Shown one piece after another: positions 23,228 to 34,900 of a stretch of 64,000 nucleotides of DNA. Under the pieces are notes generated by a model, which was not told the DNA's origin, searched no databases, and saw only the letters and a list, made by a program, of their open reading frames with translations. Position 1 is the first letter of the stretch. Each line of letters begins with the position of its first letter. The stretch is taken from the NCBI RefSeq assembly GCF_026210795.1, contig NC_089453.1, forward strand, positions 2,234,501 to 2,298,500, written 5' to 3'. Made by a program: the position numbers and the translations under genes. Source of the DNA: Rhizophagus irregularis. Lineage: Eukaryota; Glomeromycota; Glomeromycetes; Glomerales; Glomeraceae.

Positions 23228-25342
23228 ATGTTACAAAAGTGTTTAGTCTATATTTCGTTATGGATTTTATTTCAATTATTAATTGAAATAAATTGCCAAA
23301 TATCACACCGTAAACGGTCGGGACATACTGCAACGCTTATAGATAATAAGTTGTATATTTTGGGTGGTTCTGACATCTTTAATAGTAATGTTGGAAAAGA
23401 TTTTTTTTATATCGACTTTTCTGTCCCATTTAATACTCGAAACTTATTATCGACAGATTTATCAAACGTTAATACTGTTCCTGCACATTATAATGCTGGT
23501 TCCGCGAAAGGGGGTGCAAATAATGATACGTTGTTCATACTTGTGGGAGCCACCAACATACTTGTTGAAAATAAAGATGTTTACAGATTTGATCCACAAA
23601 ATAATTCATGGAGTACTCCAATAATAACTGGTGAACCTCCTACTATTATTATAGATGCTTCGACGGCAGTTATCGACCGAAATGGAAGAATGTATTTATG
23701 GGCCGGAGGTGGTTTAAGTTTTTATATTTTCGATACAATTAATTTAGTTTGGACAAAAGGAAGTTCAGTTGGCGCGCCAAATGTTGTTAATGTTGCCACT
23801 TTATTGCCTGATAATAAGATATTTTATATAGGTAAGCTTGGACTGTCGGTAATTCTGTGTGATTCTAACATTATTTACTATTTTTATATTTCTCATTTAT
23901 TTTTTGGTTTAATATTTTTATTACTTAGTGGAGAATGATTTATCACAGGTATATTGCTTTATTTTGTTTCTAAAATTGTAGCATATATTACCATTTTCAA
24001 AATGGTCGAGGCAGTTTATTTGTGAATATATCAATATTCGTCTGGTTTCCATCCAATTTCCATCCGGTTTTCGTCCTGTTTTCGTCCGCTTTCGGTTTTT
24101 CTTTTTCTTTTTTTTTTTTAATTTAAATATAACTGCGTCAAACATTTTGAAAATGGCGATAAATTTTTTTTTAGATAAAATTTCAAGAACTTATAACTAG
24201 ATTATTTACCTTTCGAATAACAGATAAATATTCATATTTTATAAACAAATGATTTGTTGACACAGATAATTTAATTAATCATGAAAATTTTTTATATAGG
24301 TTCTTATTTATAATACAATAAATAACATTTGGACTAGTAATGTAAGTTAATTATAAAATTATCAAATTAATTATAAAAGATTTAAATAAACATTGCAATT
24401 TAATTTCATGATTGTATATAGATAACTTCAGGAATAATACCTAATAAATTTGGGATGTCTGCTGTTCTTGGTATGTATTTAAAAAAAAAAAAATATTATA
24501 AAGGCAATTCAGTATTTTTTAAATATAATGTAATTAATTCTATTTAAATAGGGTTAGATGGACAAAGAATTATCATTTTTGGAGGTTTAGATAATACTAT
24601 CACAACTACTATCATATCTGAAGGGCCGCTATATGAATTAAGTTTAATAAATTTTGAATGGCGTATCCCAAAAACTTCTGGGCCAACTCCAGAAGCATTT
24701 CGAAGTGGACATAGGGCAAATGTAATTGGAAATTATATGGTTATATCATTTGGTAAATATATTTTTCAAATTATCTTAAATTTAAACTATTATAATCTAA
24801 CCAAGATAATTTTAATAGGAATAAGTTATATTACAGATAATGATATTTTATTACTAGATATTAGTAATGTAAACGAATATATATGGACGAATGAATTTAA
24901 AACCTCGTCATCAAGTCTGGTGAGAACATCAGCATCAGTACCTATAAAACCGTCACCTAGTTTGTCACCTTTGTCACCTTTATCACCTTTATCGCCATCA
25001 CAGAAATCCGAAAATAATAATTCAAATATTACTGGTATTGTTATTGGATCTATGATCGGTGGTGCTCTATTATCCTTTTTAGGCGTATTATTATATAATA
25101 AATGCTGTAAAAGAAGAAATGGAAATGAAATTGCTCATCCTGTACGACTGCCCACTGAAAGTAATTATAATAACGTTCGAACTGATAATCATGGACAAGA
25201 AATACCCGCTGGAAATCATCATAATACTCAACCTGGAAGAATTGATTATCATGGACAAGAAATAACGTCAACACTCACTGAAAGTCATTATAATATTCAA
25301 CCTGAAAGAAATGACTATTATCCCGGACGAGAAATAGAATAA
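23228..25342 (+). CDS. Secreted kelch-repeat protein with one membrane helix, copy 1, 479 aa
   Basis: Six exons, all GT-AG and in phase: 23228-23831, 23929-23948, 24300-24341, 24422-24470, 24552-24752 and 24819-25342. A signal peptide (about residues 1-24) is followed by kelch blades with paired glycines (HTATLIDNKLYILGG at 33-47, GQRIIIFGG ending at 250, GHRANVIGNYMVISFG) forming a beta-propeller. Then comes a Pro/Ser linker with repeated LSP, a helix at about 377-398 (GIVIGSMIGGALLSFLGVLL), a basic stop-transfer CCKRR, and a cytoplasmic tail with three diverged repeats around Y-H/P-G-Q/R-E-I. Compared with copy 2 it stops earlier and lacks the C-terminal coiled coil. Likely a cell-surface protein with an external propeller; the ligand is unknown. 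Confidence 0.85.
23991..24156. mobile_element. Small inverted-repeat element in kelch intron 2
   Basis: CCATTTTCAAAATG at the left is matched by its reverse complement CATTTTGAAAATGG at the right, and GAGGCAGTT pairs imperfectly with AACTGCGTC. Copy 2 of the gene lacks this sequence at the same intron position, so it is an insertion. Its interior repeats TTTCCATCC / TTTTCGTCC words. Confidence 0.6.
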
Positions 25343-26194
25343 CCTCCCGATTCAGCTACTTAATTCTATGAGAAATAATTAATATACAAAAACAATAATA
25401 TATTTTGAATTAATTGAATTAAATCATACGTTTTAACATTATATATCGAAAGAGATTCTTTTGAGATTAAATAGTCAGATTATACAATCTTTTTTTTTCT
25501 AACAAAATATGTAAGAAGATAATAGTGAATTTTAAAGATATATACTGTTATTAGAATAATAATTTTCTTATATAGAAATTTTTTTATTTGGTAAATTTAA
25601 ATATCGTCACTTTTTTGTTTCAAATTTTTTTTTTTGTTTTTTTCCTGAATTATAAATCCGTGATCTTTATTTATTACATATGAAAAATGAGATGGATATT
25701 ATAAATTGAGCTAATTATGGTATCTTATACTGTATCATCATGGGTTTATGCGATTGTGTAATTAATATGATTATGTAATAAATTAGTCTATCAAATAACT
25801 TGATCAGTTGATCGTCTACAAATAATTTTCTTTCTGAAGTTGTCTTCTTGACAGAATTTGATATATTTAAATTTTTGAACATTCATTGATTGGACACGTA
25901 CTCGTGTAACTCTATTTTAAATAATTCAAGATTGATCACATGGTACAGTATATCAACAACGTAATTCCGGCTAAGACTTTGATTTGCTTTTTTCATAAAT
26001 TCGAAGTAAGCTTAAGAATTTACTTTTAGATTGAATTTCGTAATAAATTGTAATGAATTTGTACATTGTAAAAAATAAATATACAACAAGTTAATATAAT
26101 GAATAAATGTTTAAAATCTAATTTTATTTTTAAACTAACATCAAGGTTAAGAACGCATGCTTCTTTTATTTCGGATATAATTTATTAAAGTGAT
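25343..26194. other. Intergenic, 3' flank of kelch copy 1
   Basis: The first 60 bases are homologous to the coding end of kelch copy 2 (CCTCCCG-TTCAGCTAC, then TTCTATG-GAAATAATTAA) with a deletion between. The rest is AT-rich and unassigned. Confidence 0.5.
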
Positions 26195-26338
26195 ATGAGC
26201 GACTTTGATTTTAATGGAAAAGAAAAATATAAATGTAAAACTTGTTCCATCACATGGTCCAAAAATGCTTCTTGTCTTAAAGAATATATCGAAAAATGTA
26301 AAGATATGAATGTAGAAACTGTAACTCCACAACCTTAA
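26195..26338 (+). CDS. Zinc-finger-like fragment, 47 aa, probable transposase remnant
   Basis: An ATG frame with YKCKTCSITWSKNASC and LKEYIEKCKDMN, i.e. C-x2-C...Y-x3-C, close to the BED-type C-x2-C...H-x3-C finger of hAT transposases but with Tyr where His is expected. It stops after PQP. In-frame coding-like sequence follows the stop for about 20 codons. Read as a remnant; function unlikely. Confidence 0.35.
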   Translation: MSDFDFNGKEKYKCKTCSITWSKNASCLKEYIEKCKDMNVETVTPQP

Positions 26339-27840
26339 GGTACTAAACGCAAACATTTGATAAATACAAATTTTGCTTTCACTCCTAAAGATCAGATTAT
26401 TTAATTTAATACCATTGTTTCCAAAAGCGAAAAGTAATTTTTTTAGATATAAATGAATCTTCTACGAAAAATAAACCAAAAAAAAATGCCCATCAGTAAT
26501 AATATTCGTGTTGTCGTCGGTATAGGTAATTAAAAGAATCACTACGTCCATCATTAATATTTTTTATGCTGATTTAGAAAGACTTTTTATACACGTTTCT
26601 TACTTAATTTTAGTTAAATTGCGCAATGCCTGCATTTCGTACTTAAGTATGGCACACATGTGACAGATAGTGTGTGAAGAACAAATGTGGAAATATAAAA
26701 CACGGATCAACATCTTTTACAGGGAATAATTTGACCTGTGTGGATTAATTTTCAAGTGCATAATAATAGAATGTCCTTTTCTACACTAGCTAAGAATAAC
26801 TTTTATCAACTGTTGACAGCAATGGTTACGTTCAAGGATTGCATGTGAAGTGTATTTTCCATATAATCCCATTTTATATTGTTTTCATTCAAAATCATTA
26901 CTTTCAAATAGTTTATAAGTCCATTGTCTTTTTAATATTTAAACTTATTTGCATAAGTGGTACTTTAAGTTTATAAAGCTTATGAAATCTTTATGATCCC
27001 AAATCCTATAGCCTATTCTACCAAACACTTTACCATCAAAATCAATTATCATTTCCCATCCTTCAGCTTTCTCATATTTTAATAGAACAATAATTAAATA
27101 GTTGAACGCCTTCTAATTTAATATCCTTTTCTATCTATGACCGTTCTATCAGGATAAATAATTATTAAAAAAAGTGTATCATAATTGCAATGTTACAATT
27201 GCATTAGATTCACTTGTATCATTTCTACCAATTCTTACCACTACAAAGATTATCATATGGCTTTATTTTTGCCACACGAGGTGGTGATTCTAGCATCAAG
27301 TACTATTATGAATAGGATTACTCTGGAAATACTGTAAAACATTTATTCCACATAACGATTATTTGGAAATAATTAATTAATTTCTCGTAATGGTCAATCT
27401 CATATAATTGCTGGTAAAGTCAGCTGAGAATACAACAGTGTACAACAGTAGAAGTTGATTTAAAATGAATACCACCTGGTAAATTACTAGTCATTATCGT
27501 TATTTAAAAAATTTTAAAAAATACGTTACAGTCGCTACATATTAGATTTAATTCTCATTCTTATATTATTTTTGCATAAATTTCATATTTAACATGGAAT
27601 ATATAATTTAGAAATAAAAAATTACGATATCTTTTCATCAATAAACTTAAAACAATATTATATAAAAAAAAAAAGTATATTACAAGAAGCGAGTAAAATA
27701 ATAATAATAAATGTTTACCGAATTATCTTAGAATTTACTGAGTAATTTATTTATTTCTGAAATTTATTACAAATGTTAAATTTTATCAATGTGATGCAAG
27801 AATATTTTCATCATTATTTTTAATTATTAAAACTTTTGCA
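26339..27840. other. Gene-poor stretch with one coding-like trace
   Basis: A minus-strand stretch around 27000-27090 reads KYEKAEGWEMIIDFDGKVFG without stops, resembling protein sequence, but it has no start or exon borders that I can support. The remainder is AT-rich. Confidence 0.3.
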
Positions 27841-27849
27841 TCGATCATT

Positions 27850-28045
27850 TCCATATATTCCGCTGAAGAAATTTTTTTTGCCCAAAATTAAAATTATTTG
27901 ATTGAAATAATTTTTTCATGACCAGATTTTTTTGGGGGAAAAATTTTTTATGACTAATATTTCGATTAAAAAATAATTTTCTGGTGACCAGAATTTTTTG
28001 ATCGAAAATGTTTTTTAATGGCCAAATTTTCCCGCACAAAATCAT
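27850..28045. repeat. Imperfect tandem repeat of about 35 bp
   Basis: Repeated variants of AAAATTTTTT-x-ATGACCAGA/ATGGCCAAA and GATTGAAAT/GATTAAAAA/GATCGAAAA words over five or six units. The open frame on the minus strand here is a by-product of the repeat. Confidence 0.55.
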
Positions 28046-28207
28046 AAATAATGGTCAAAATGATAAGAGCACTGTCATAATCTATCACTACTATTACTAA
28101 TCTTGATGAGCCACATCAGTATATAATAATAATGATATTTTTAAAGTCGTGACATCATTTGATCGCATAATAATTCACTTAAATTTGTGCTACATTAAAT
28201 TTCTGAG

Positions 28208-28218
28208 TATAAAAGTGC
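28208..28218 (+). promoter_or_regulatory. TATA-box-like sequence
   Basis: GAGTATAAAAGTGCC lies 65-70 bp upstream of the ATG at 28280, a typical spacing for a core promoter. Confidence 0.4.
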
Positions 28219-28279
28219 CATCAGAATCACATTGCCAGCCTTTAAACTGTTTTTTAAACTATTAGAAAATCTAATAAAT

Positions 28280-28797
28280 ATGTCTGAGTCTCAGTTTCCC
28301 CGGTCTCAGTTTTCTCATTTTACGGAAGAGGAATACGATAAGTGGGTTGAAGCCGGAAAACCATTTGAACAACACAATGAATTACTAGTATATCTGGATC
28401 AGAAACTCGAAAATGGCTCTCTCGATGATTTGTATTCATTTTATTACTACTACATTTTCATGTATATATTTGGTTAATAAAGGCAAACTTATAAAATTTT
28501 TTTAAAGAGCAAAGGAATGGAACTAGCTCTCACAGTAGTGTCGGGAAGGCAGGTCGAAACGCTGAGGAAAAAAGGCAATCAAATCTCTCCCACAACAAGA
28601 ACCTAAACCACCGCTTGTAACAACGGTAAATATTGTAATAAAATATCTAGACCCAATCAAATTTTCAATACTCAAGATACACAAATCAGATGCTTTTAGA
28701 CCTGCAGAGAGACAATATTCTTAAAGATGTAATTAGTCTTAATATTGAGGGAAGGATTAGAGAATTTAAATTTGATAAGGCAAGTGGTGTAATGTAA
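28280..28797 (+). pseudogene. Degraded gene, family unknown
   Basis: A good N-terminus (MSESQFPRSQFSHFTEEEYD, WVEAGKPFEQHNELLVYLDQ) runs to a possible donor at 28432. After it, coding-like sequence appears in shifting frames: QRNGTSSHSSVGKAGRNAEE, AIKSLPQQEPKPPLVTT, LDPIKFSILKIHKSDAFRPA and DNILKDVISLNIEGRIREFK, with stops between. One model keeps an 82-residue protein (exons 28280-28431 and 28510-28606). The later coding traces argue that the real gene was longer and is broken. It has a TATA-like box and may still be transcribed. Confidence 0.45.
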
Positions 28798-29482
28798 TTA
28801 GTTGGACCAAAAATTAGCTCTTACTTTATTGTCAAAAGATAAGATTTAGTTTGTTAGAATTCTCTAGTTAAAACACAATTAATGATATTTCTAGAATTTT
28901 CTAGAAATTTGAAAATACAATTTAATCTAATAAATATGGAAAAATAAATTTTATTCCATTAGATTCATTTCATCAAGACATATTAAATGATATTAATTTT
29001 ATATTTCTAGAGTCAATAGGTGGATCAAAAGAAACACATTTTTTTTACTACAATGGTATAAAAAATATGTTTCATTATTTCAGCAAAGTGAAAATTGTTT
29101 TTTTTTTAATTAATAATAAAAATACTTACCTTTCTTTGGTTTGAACGAGGATCAATGATCAGCTGATTCAGTTCATATGCACAGAGTCTGCAAATCACAA
29201 TTTAGTAATATTAAAAAAAAAAGATAATTATTTAAAAAAAAATAAATATTTTAAGTGAATTCTTTGCATAAATCTAAATTGTTAAAATTAATTACTTTAG
29301 TGGATAATGCAATTATCCAGCCAAAATGATTGGTCAAACTGATTGGTATTTATCCAGATTGGATAAATAAACTTAAAATTGGGATATCCTAATATAAACT
29401 TACTTTCTTATAAAAAATTTTTATTAAAAAAAAAAATACATAATAATAATATAAAGTAAAATTAAATAAACCCTAAAGCTAG
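28798..29482. other. Intergenic AT-rich stretch
   Basis: Nothing supportable. A short CCAATCA-type inverted phrase around 29290-29360 is not convincing as an element. Confidence 0.35.
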
Positions 29483-30665
29483 CTATAAATAAACTATTGG
29501 TTTACTAAAATATCTAAATTCCACTATTTTAACTCCTTTAGCTTTAATTTGATTCAATAAATTTAATTCCTCATCATTTAATTCTTTTTCTAATTTCATC
29601 ATACCAGGAATTTTTAAACTGTTGTTGCTTCTTTCAATATAAGTTAAAACGATTTTAAGAAATTTTAATTCAATAATATGATTTAAATTAATCATTTCAA
29701 AACTATTATGACAATTTTCTAAAAATTCCTTAAATTTTAAAAATTTATTTAAAAGGACGAATACAAATAGAAATTTTGCTAACATTAATAGGTATATTAT
29801 TTGCTAAATTTATAAAAAATTTATCAATGTCATGAAAAATAGTAATACTTAACATTTTAGTTTTTAAATTTTTAAAATATGCTAATACTGATAAATTGGT
29901 ACATGAATAAATTCCTAATTTTAAATAAATAAGATTTGGACAATACATCGATATATTTTCAATAAGATTAATTGTAAGGGGTTCAACTAATAATCTTTGT
30001 AATGATGTACCAAAATATTTGACCATTAAAGATGTGTCACCAGCATTCCATTTATTACATATAATTGATAGTTCCTTGAGCTTAAATGAAGCAACCTTTA
30101 AAATCTCTCATTGATTTAATAATATACCTTTACAACATTCAAATTTTAAATATCCTAAATTATATAAATTATTGAAATCTTTTAAATCAACATTATTAAA
30201 CCTAATATTTTTAAATTCAATATGAACTAAAGAATGCTTTTGAATTTCTAAGGACAAAAGAACATTATTTGATAAAGTCTGAAAACTGTTTATCTTAAAT
30301 ATCTTGAGTTTGTTTTGCTCTTGAATAGTTTTACAAAGCCTTTCCCAAGTAGTAGTATTGATTAGAGCACCACGTTGATATGTTCCTATTGAATTTTGAG
30401 GAAAATCAATTATCAATTGCCTCAAATTATTTGGTATACTTATTAAAAATTCTTGTTCAAATTTTTTGTTAATGGTATCTAAACAAAAACTTAGTGAACT
30501 TAATAAAACTTTGAACATTAAAGTTTTCAAAACTTTCATCATTAAATAAATGTAAGAAAATATAGAAAATATCTAAATGTTTAATGTTTCTACTTTGACG
30601 TAAAAGCAATCGATGAAATATTGTAATAACAACATCATATATTTTTCTATTTGATATTAATGAAT
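29483..30665 (-). pseudogene. F-box/leucine-rich-like protein without its F-box, degraded
   Basis: Minus-strand coding blocks in changing frames: NSFVRYCSNSLISNRKIYDV (near 30650), HRLLLRQSRNIKHLDIFYIF, then NNLRQLIIDFPQNS, LVHIEFKNIRFNNVDLKDFN, SLQRLLVEPLTINLIENISM, YCPNLIYLKLGIY and finally LNQIKAKGVKIVEFRYFSKP. The spaced Leu/Ile pattern is that of leucine-rich repeats in Glomeromycotina F-box proteins. The N-terminal box is missing upstream, and frames change near 30540, 30110 and 29760. Confidence 0.7.
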
Positions 30666-30880
30666 TTGAACAATATCTTACAAAGCTATTAATACTGTAA
30701 TTTATTTATTGACATAATATAATTAAGATGGTCCTCCAAAAGATTTGTACTACCTTAAAAATAAAATTTTGTATATGCTTATTATCTTTAGTATAATAAA
30801 CAATTTCCTTTTTCTAAAAAAAATCACCTTTTTTAGAAATTTGTGTGACCTAAATGACCGTTCATTATTATATTGTATAT

Positions 30881-30940
30881 TCAGTATCTGATTCAGTATC
30901 TGATTCTGATTCAGACTCTGATTCAGATACTGATTCAGAA
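30881..30940 (+). repeat. GATTCA/GACTCT hexamer microsatellite (Ser-Asp codons)
   Basis: About ten units of TCTGATTCAG-type sequence. In one plus-strand frame it reads SDSVSDSDSDSDSDTDSE. No gene around it is supported. Confidence 0.6.
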
Positions 30941-30965
30941 GAGGCCTGTAATTTTTTTTTACGAA

Positions 30966-31780
30966 TTAAAGTTGTTTAAATAAAAAAAAAAAATAGCAGA
31001 TCACCCGGTGACTAATGGGAACTGCGGCTGATATGAAAATATTGTAGATCAGCATATTTACCGATGACTAATTTGTTTTTTGCCAACTTTTTAATTAACT
31101 AATTTTATTTTAAATTATAATAATAGTATTATGATTAGTTTACTAATCTAAATAAACTATACTATATCAAAAATTGATTTACCATTTTAGGTTTGATCTT
31201 GTGACTTTGAAAATAAAAGAAACTGATCTAAACAAAACAACACTGGTAAAAAACATTTTGACAATCATTCGTATAACAATATTATTTTTTCTTTTCTTTG
31301 AATATTACTAATCAAGCCACCTCTTTTTCTACCTTTTAGGTTTATTCTTGTGGCTTTGAAATGAAAGAAACTGACGAAATAGAACAATACTGATAGATCA
31401 CATTGACAATTTAGTAAATGTCTCGATAAATGATGAAATTTCTGTTAAATTAATTACTAATTATTTATTACAAATCACATGAAATATTTATTCATTTTTT
31501 TACTAACTAAAAACAACTCATCTTGGAATAAAATGATTTTAATCAATTGGATAGTATGATAGTTTGAATTACTGACTAATAGTAACTTTTTCTGATTTTA
31601 ATCAGTTTTTAGCCAGATTTTGGCGAATTTTTATAAAAAATCTAACCAGTAGTGCGAAAAGTTTATGAATTTACTATTATTTAAGATCCTTACAATTTCT
31701 TAATGATACTAAAATTAATATTAGACAAGTATAATAAAATAAATTTAATCATATTAGTATCTATTATAGCAATTGCAAAA
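30966..31780. other. Intergenic with an imperfect direct repeat
   Basis: Positions about 31187-31270 and 31336-31415 are diverged copies of one sequence (TTTTAGGTTTGATCTTGTGA / TTTTAGGTTTATTCTTGTGG, then AAAGAAACTGA and ACATTTTGACAAT / ACATTGACAATT). No gene supported. Confidence 0.45.
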
Positions 31781-31957
31781 GATACACTCTAAACAACAAT
31801 TTCTGTTAAATGTATGACATCAAATACCACTTAAAAAAAACTATAAATTCTTATAAAAACATCTAAATAATTAACTAAACAAATAAAATTAATTCACATA
31901 AATAATTTGCAAAATTAATTCTTTTTATATAACTGTTATATTACATACCTAATGAAT

Positions 31958-34900
31958 TCAAATTAAACAATCATCCAAATCTTCACTTACTGGCATTTCA
32001 TTCACTTTTACATTAGCTTGTAAATCTTCACTTTCAAGAATTTCATTCACTTTTCCACTAGTAAATTGACTTGAATAATGAGCTTGTAAATCTCTACTTT
32101 CAAGAATTTCATTCAATTGTTTACTAGTAAAATCAAGTAAGCGACTTGTATAATATGCCTGTGAATGAGATCCAGTAACAAGATTATTGTTATGCCCAAT
32201 TGGTGCATTTATAAATTCCATAATATTGTATTTTAATTCCTCATTAATATCTTTAACATTATTATATGGAGAAATCCATTTTTCAATAATATCTAACACT
32301 TCTTTAGAAGATGGCCTTTTTAATGAGGTTACATCCCAACACTTTTTCATCAATTCTACATAACATTGTGGAGTATTTTCAATAATTTCAGGACGTTCAC
32401 CTTCACAAATACTCAAACTAAGTTGAATATCATGTGCTCTATTATTAAATGGTGGTATCCCAGATGTAAACTCCCACATAATCATAGAAAAACTATATAT
32501 ATCACTAGCTGGAGTATAAGAATTGCCTCTTAAAACTTCTGGTGCCATAAATGGTATAACACCATAAATATCATATTTTTTCAAAAATGATTTTACAGGT
32601 TTACATAATCCTAAATCACTAATATAAATTTTATCTCTATTCTCATTATCATTATTATGATTTAAAACATTACCATCATGAAAATCACAATGAACAAGCT
32701 CTTGTTTATGTATATCATAAAGTCCAGAAATAATTTCAAATAACATACATAATTTTTGTTTCCAATCACTTTTGATTACTCTTGCTAAGTTTCCTCTTAA
32801 ATTACCTTTATTTGCATGATCCATCACCACCATATATTTCAAAGTATCTGGATCTTTTGTAAACCCATAAAAATAAATAATATCAAATGAACTTAAACAA
32901 CTTTCATGATATTTCCACTATAAAATAATAATAATATATTAATATAAATAAATTATAATTTTAAATTAAAAAATAAATAATATATTATCATACTTCATTT
33001 AAAAATTCATCCAAATTTTCACTTAAATTATTATGAAGTTTAAGAACTACTTCATTATCTCTATTATTATGAAACCAAATGGCCTTGTATATAGTACCAA
33101 ATCCTCCTTTATCAAGATATTCAACACTTCTAAATTTATCATAAGGAATCCATTTTAATTTTGTTTCAAAAATAAAATTATCCATAATTGTATTTCCGCA
33201 TTTTCCAAATCTATAAATTTAATTACTATTAAAGTTTATATTAAAAATTACACTAAAATTTAAGATTAAAATCAACACTTACTCTAAAATTTAAATAGAA
33301 ATTTAATATAATATATATCTTAATTTTTGTATAAATAATATAATAATTTCACAACTTACCAACTAAAGTAACAGAAATTTTATATGAAAGGATTTAATTA
33401 ACAAAGTATATAACAATAGAAATAACAAATAACTTAAATAACTTACAAGCTATATTATTAAATAATTTTTTAAATAAAGTGTTTAGTTAGTTTAAATTAT
33501 ATGTAAATATTATATAAATAAGTAATAATAGAATTAAATAAATAACTTATAACTTACGTTCTATTTAAATAAAGAGTTTAGTTAGTTTAAATTATATGTA
33601 AATATTATATAAATAAGTAATAATAGAATTAAATAACTAACTTATAACTTACGTTCTATTTAAATAAATAATTTAGTTAGTTTAATTATATGTAAATATT
33701 ATATAAATAAGTAATAATAGAACTAAATAAATAACTTATAACTTACGATCTATTTAAATAAATAATTTAGTTAGTTTAAATATTATAATAATAAATAATA
33801 ATAGAATTAAATAAATAACTTATAACTTACATTCTATTTAAATAAAGAATTTAGTTAGTTTAAGTATTATACAAATAAGTAATGATAGAATTAAATGAAT
33901 AACTTATAACTTACGATCTATCAAATAAAGAATTTAGTTAGTTTAAATTATATGTAAATATTATATAAATAAGTAATAATAGAATTATAACTTACGATCT
34001 ATTTAATAAAGAATTTACATTATATGTAAATATTATATAAAATAAGTAACTTATAACTTACATTCTATTTAAATAAAGAATTTAGTTAATTAAAATTATA
34101 TTGTAATTATTATATAAATAAGTAATAATAGAGTTAAATAAATAACTTATAACTTACCAACTAAAAGAAATTACAAAATAAATAAAAAATTTAGTTAGAT
34201 TAAATTATATGTATATATTATATAAATAAGTGAATTAATAAATAACTTACGATCTATTTAAATGAATAATTTATTTAGTTTAAATTATATGTAAATATTA
34301 TATGAGTAAGTAATAATAGAATTAAATAAATAACTTATAACTTACGACCTATTTAAATAAAGAATTTATTTAGTTTAAATTATAATGTAAATATTATAAT
34401 AATAAGTAATAATAGAATTAAATAAATAACATATAACTTACGACCTGTTTGAATAAAGAATTTAGTTAGTTTAAATTGTATGTAAATATCATATAAATAA
34501 AGTAATAATAGAATTAAATAAAATACTTACTCCCTATATTATTAAATAATATTTAAATAAAGAATTAGTTAGTTTAAATTGTATGTAAATATTATATAAA
34601 TAAGTAATAATAGAATTAAATTAATAACTTACTCTCTATATTATTAAATAATTTTTAAATAAAGAATTAAGTTAGTTTAAATTACATGCAAGTATTATAT
34701 AAATAAGCAATAATAAAATTAAATAAATAACTTACTCTCTATATTATATTATTAAATAATTTTTTTAATAAAGAATCTTATAGTTAGCTTAAATTCTATG
34801 TAAATATCATATAAATAAGTAATAATAGAATTAGACAAATAACTCTTACGATCTAAATAAAGAATTTAGTTAGTTTGAATTATATAAATAAGTAATGATA

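Noticed and set aside
25050-25274. Minus-strand frame under kelch exon 6
   Set aside because: Shadow of the tail repeats of the real gene.
32988-33185. Stand-alone 65-residue kinase start protein beginning at ATG 33185 and ending TGA 32988
   Set aside because: The stop lies in an intron (GTATGA donor). The next exon continues in frame, and the paralogue has TTG at the start position.
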